From contig NZ_BAAARY010000001.1 in NCBI RefSeq assembly GCF_039532605.1, positions 434,001 through 498,000 of the forward strand: a DNA stretch of 64,000 nucleotides, read 5' to 3'. The stretch is from Pilimelia columellifera. GTDB taxonomy: Bacteria > Actinomycetota > Actinomycetes > Mycobacteriales > Micromonosporaceae. How positions within the stretch are numbered: position 1 is the first letter of the stretch; each line of letters opens with the position of its first letter. A model generated the notes under the pieces. That model was not told where the DNA came from. It saw only the letters and a program-made list of their open reading frames with translations, and made no database searches. A program made the position numbers and the translations under genes. Of this stretch, positions 61,662-64,000 are shown piece after piece.

Positions 61662-62995
61662 CAGGCACGCACCAGCGGTGCGCCGGCGTCGCGCCACGCC
61701 ACCACACCGCCGTCGAGACTGCGCACGTCACGGTGACCCATCAAGGACAACAGGGCGGCGTAACGGCGGGACTTCTCCCCCACCGGGCAGACCAGCATCA
61801 CCGGGCGCTCGCTGCCGAACGGCATGCCACCGTGCAGCAACTCGTCGAAGAGCTCGTCGACGATGTTCACCGACCCTTCGATGTGGGCGACGCCGAAGGC
61901 GAAGGTGCCGCGCAGGTCGACGACGAGCGGCTGCGCATGCGCCATCCACTGTCGTGCCGCGTCGACGTCCATGGCGGGGGCCGCGGAGGCCTGCTCGTCG
62001 GTGACGGTGGAGACGGAACCGGCGCGGGCCTGCTGGTTGAGTAGTTCGGGGCGGCGCCGGCGCAGGTAGCTCATGTAGCTCTCGACCCGGTCGCAGACGA
62101 TGAACACCGCGGTGCGCCGCCGCGGCGTGCCTTCGGCCGCCAACTCGGCGTCCACCGCCCGTAGGTGGCGCACCGCGCCGGCGTACGCGCCGCCGCCGGT
62201 CGGTCCGGCGAGGATGCCGCAGCGGCGGACCAGGTCGAGGAGCCCGTCTATCGCCTCGTCGGCGGTGACGGCTTCGATGGTGTCGTAGTTCTCCGGGTCG
62301 AACAGGCCGACCTCATGCACCTCGTCGATGTTGCGGATGCCGGGGATGAAGTCGGACTTGCCCGCCACCAGGCCGACGACGGTCACCGACGGGTCGTGCG
62401 CCCGCAACGCCTGGGCGGCGCCGGTGGAGGAGCCGGCGGTGCCGACGCAGGCGATGAAGTAGTCGGGCGCCCGGCCGTCGAGGTCCTTGATGATCTCCGG
62501 GCCGGTGCCGTCGATGTGGGCCTGGGCGTTGAGCGGGTTGTAGTACTGGTCGGTGTGCAGGTACTGGGATCCGGCCTCGCTGATGGTGCGGTGGATGCGG
62601 GTCAGCGGGTCCTCGGTGTTGGTCGGGTCGAGGCACTCGGCCTGCCCGGGTAGTTCCTCGATGGTGGCGCCGAGCAACAGCAGGAGGTCCTTGATCTCGG
62701 GCACCTTCATGCGGTTGGTGATGCTGGTGAACGGCAGACCGTGCATGCCGGCGATGACGGCGAGGGCCTTGGCGGTGTTGCCGCTGGAGAGTTCCACGAC
62801 GGTGGCGCCGTCGGCCTGCGCGCGCTTCAGGTGCGGCTCCGCCATCCGCCACGCGGCCCGGTCCTTCACCGACCCGAACGGATTGAGCAGTTCCAGCTTG
62901 GCGTACAGGTCGATGTGGGTCAGGCCGTGCACGGCCGGGTCGATGCGTACGAGTGGGGTGTCGCCGATCGCGTCGGTGATGGTTTCGTATCTCAT
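61661..62995 (-). CDS. Cysteine-synthase/SbnA-like PLP enzyme fused to a C-terminal rhodanese domain
   Basis: This is a 444-residue fusion. Residues 1 to about 325 form a fold type II PLP enzyme of the cysteine synthase/SbnA group: PLP Lys in LNPFGSVKDRAA, ELSSGNTAKALAVI and GTAGSSTGAAQAL. Residues about 345-444 form a rhodanese domain with LVVDLRGTFAFGVAHIEGSV and active-site loop CPVGEKSR. Known SbnA makes a diaminopropionate precursor from O-phosphoserine and glutamate; CysK/CysM make cysteine. The fused rhodanese implies persulfide handling. ATG 62995 overlaps the decarboxylase stop by four bases. Confidence 0.88.
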   Translation of the reverse strand: MRYETITDAIGDTPLVRIDPAVHGLTHIDLYAKLELLNPFGSVKDRAAWRMAEPHLKRAQADGATVVELSSGNTAKALAVIAGMHGLPFTSITNRMKVPEIKDLLLLLGATIEELPGQAECLDPTNTEDPLTRIHRTISEAGSQYLHTDQYYNPLNAQAHIDGTGPEIIKDLDGRAPDYFIACVGTAGSSTGAAQALRAHDPSVTVVGLVAGKSDFIPGIRNIDEVHEVGLFDPENYDTIEAVTADEAIDGLLDLVRRCGILAGPTGGGAYAGAVRHLRAVDAELAAEGTPRRRTAVFIVCDRVESYMSYLRRRRPELLNQQARAGSVSTVTDEQASAAPAMDVDAARQWMAHAQPLVVDLRGTFAFGVAHIEGSVNIVDELFDELLHGGMPFGSERPVMLVCPVGEKSRRYAALLSLMGHRDVRSLDGGVVAWRDAGAPLVRA

Positions 62996-64000
62996 GCCGC
63001 AACCTCCGGGGCAGTGACGCGGACGTCGGTGCTGGGCGGCATCGCCGCCTCGGCGATGTCAAGGGGCCAGTACTGCTGGTCGAGGCGCCACCGCCAGCGG
63101 GAGCCGTCGTGCCAGGCGGCGACGGTGCGGGCTACCGGTTGGTGCAGGGCGTGGTTGGCGCTGAAGTCCATGAAGTAGCCGGCGGTGTTGACGAACGCGA
63201 GGGCATCGCCCACCTGTGGGAGGGTGGGCAGGTAGACCAGCCGGCGGGTGATCAGGTCGGCTTCCAGGCACAGGTTGCCGAGCAGATAGACGGGATGGCC
63301 TGGCCCCTGTTGCAGGTCGGCGTCGGGACGGGCCGGCACCAGGAGGGGGTCCATCATGACGCCGTGCTCTTCGAGGCTGACGTCGCTGGCGTTGCAGTCC
63401 AGGCGAACCAGATGCACGCCGTTGCCGGTGGCTCGCACCTCGAGAACCCGGGCCAGCATCGCCCCGGCTTGGTCGAGCAGCGCACGGCCGGGCTCCACCC
63501 ACAGGTCGTAAAGGTGTTCCTGTAGCAGGGTGGCCAGGGTGCGCCCGCCCATGCCGGCCGCCGAGGTGGCGAGCAGCTCATCCAGGTAACGCGGCCCGGA
63601 CAAGGGCCGGTAGGCCGGGTACAGGCCCAGCCCGCCGCGCAGCTTGCCGGCCTCGGCGCGCCAACCGTAGCCGTGCCCGCCCCAGGTCAGTTCGGCGCGC
63701 CGGCCCAGCACCGCCTGCGCCAGTTCGCTGGTCCAGGCCTCCCACTGGGCGCCGTCGGCGAGGTAGTCGACGCCGAACCCGCCACCGATGTCGATGACGC
63801 GGGGATGCAGGCCGTACCGGTGCGCGCCGGCCAGCACGGCCAGGCACGCTTCCATGGCGGTTGCCTTCTCGGCCAGACCGATGGTGTCAAGGTGATAGGC
63901 CACACCGACGAACTCGACGGCGTCACTGGCGTCGGCGATGGCCCGCAGGACCCGGTCGGCGTCGGCGGCAGGGAGGCCGAACCGGCTGGGCCGTGACAGA
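62992..64000 (-). CDS. PLP-dependent amino acid decarboxylase, fold type III (partial, 5' end outside window)
   Basis: About 336 residues are visible, continuing beyond the right edge. Signatures are SRPSRFGL at the edge, VIDIGGGFGVDYL (PLP phosphate site), LWVEPGRALLDQAG (EPGR), LGNLCLEADL (the catalytic-Cys position) and NTAGYFMDF. This is the ornithine/diaminopimelate/arginine decarboxylase family, which includes SbnH of staphyloferrin B and LysA. The first segment reads into the window without a start codon, so GTG 63903 is not the true start. It is the first visible gene of the operon. Confidence 0.88.
   Translation of the reverse strand, partial: LSRPSRFGLPAADADRVLRAIADASDAVEFVGVAYHLDTIGLAEKATAMEACLAVLAGAHRYGLHPRVIDIGGGFGVDYLADGAQWEAWTSELAQAVLGRRAELTWGGHGYGWRAEAGKLRGGLGLYPAYRPLSGPRYLDELLATSAAGMGGRTLATLLQEHLYDLWVEPGRALLDQAGAMLARVLEVRATGNGVHLVRLDCNASDVSLEEHGVMMDPLLVPARPDADLQQGPGHPVYLLGNLCLEADLITRRLVYLPTLPQVGDALAFVNTAGYFMDFSANHALHQPVARTVAAWHDGSRWRWRLDQQYWPLDIAEAAMPPSTDVRVTAPEVAA

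Overview
The window is high-GC actinobacterial DNA from close to the chromosomal replication origin, most likely from the Micromonosporales (Micromonosporaceae-like). The basis is gyrB-gyrA at the left edge, an adjacent perfect parS site, FHA/PP2C/PASTA-kinase cell-division genes, CrgA, DUF397/HTH pairs and frequent GTG starts with ATGA/GTGA overlaps. Family-level placement is an inference from gene content.

Layout. 1-8030: gyrB, a cluster of three DnaA-box-like sequences, gyrA carrying a full-length intein with a LAGLIDADG homing endonuclease in its active-site tyrosine motif, a DUF3566 membrane protein, tRNA-Ile, a DLW-39-type micropeptide and tRNA-Ala. 8030-9080: a decayed stretch beside tRNA-Ala. 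9080-12830: a secreted S33 peptidase, a VapBC-type toxin-antitoxin pair with its palindromic operator, a beheaded alpha/beta hydrolase and a DUF5655 protein. 12835-17440: an HSP90-family ATPase translationally coupled to a 938-residue repeat protein, followed by parS. 17528-23322: a TetR-controlled branched-chain acyl-CoA (leucine-type) catabolic cluster, with the same operator palindrome in front of the regulator and in front of the carboxyltransferase gene. 23638-31447: a MarR regulator facing a YceI pseudogene, a GCS2-type glutamate-cysteine ligase, membrane and secreted proteins of unknown function, and an HTH-DUF397 regulatory trio. 31493-33375: a two-gene glycan module. 33450-45632: tRNA-Leu, fhaA-fhaB-pstP-rodA/ftsW-pbpA-pknA-pknB, convergent pabA/trpG, class E sortase, DUF881 and crgA. 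45639-52939: EtfD-like Fe-S oxidoreductase, two CNNM/CorC paralogues, a LamG-like lipoprotein, an NlpC/P60 hydrolase and dCTP deaminase. 53121-54618: a tRNA-Gly gene, a methyltransferase and a degenerate second copy of the tRNA 3' half, which looks like an old integration scar.

54715-64000 (minus strand) is a tightly packed operon running off the right edge: PLP decarboxylase, a cysteine-synthase/SbnA-like enzyme fused to a rhodanese domain, a SufS-like cysteine desulfurase, an ATP-grasp ligase, an MFS exporter, and a lipoprotein, permease and ATPase of an iron-siderophore-type importer. It reads as a small biosynthesis-export-uptake system for a diaminoacid-derived, possibly sulfur-containing metallophore, and is the best candidate for an undescribed system here.

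How the genes connect: the kinase/FHA/PBP block phosphorylates and regulates division and wall synthesis, and CrgA and sortase belong to the same envelope theme. The acyl-CoA dehydrogenase would feed electrons through ETF to the EtfD-like protein. Gyrase, parS and the DnaA boxes mark the replication and segregation domain. No rRNA genes, CRISPR arrays or intact insertion sequences were seen.
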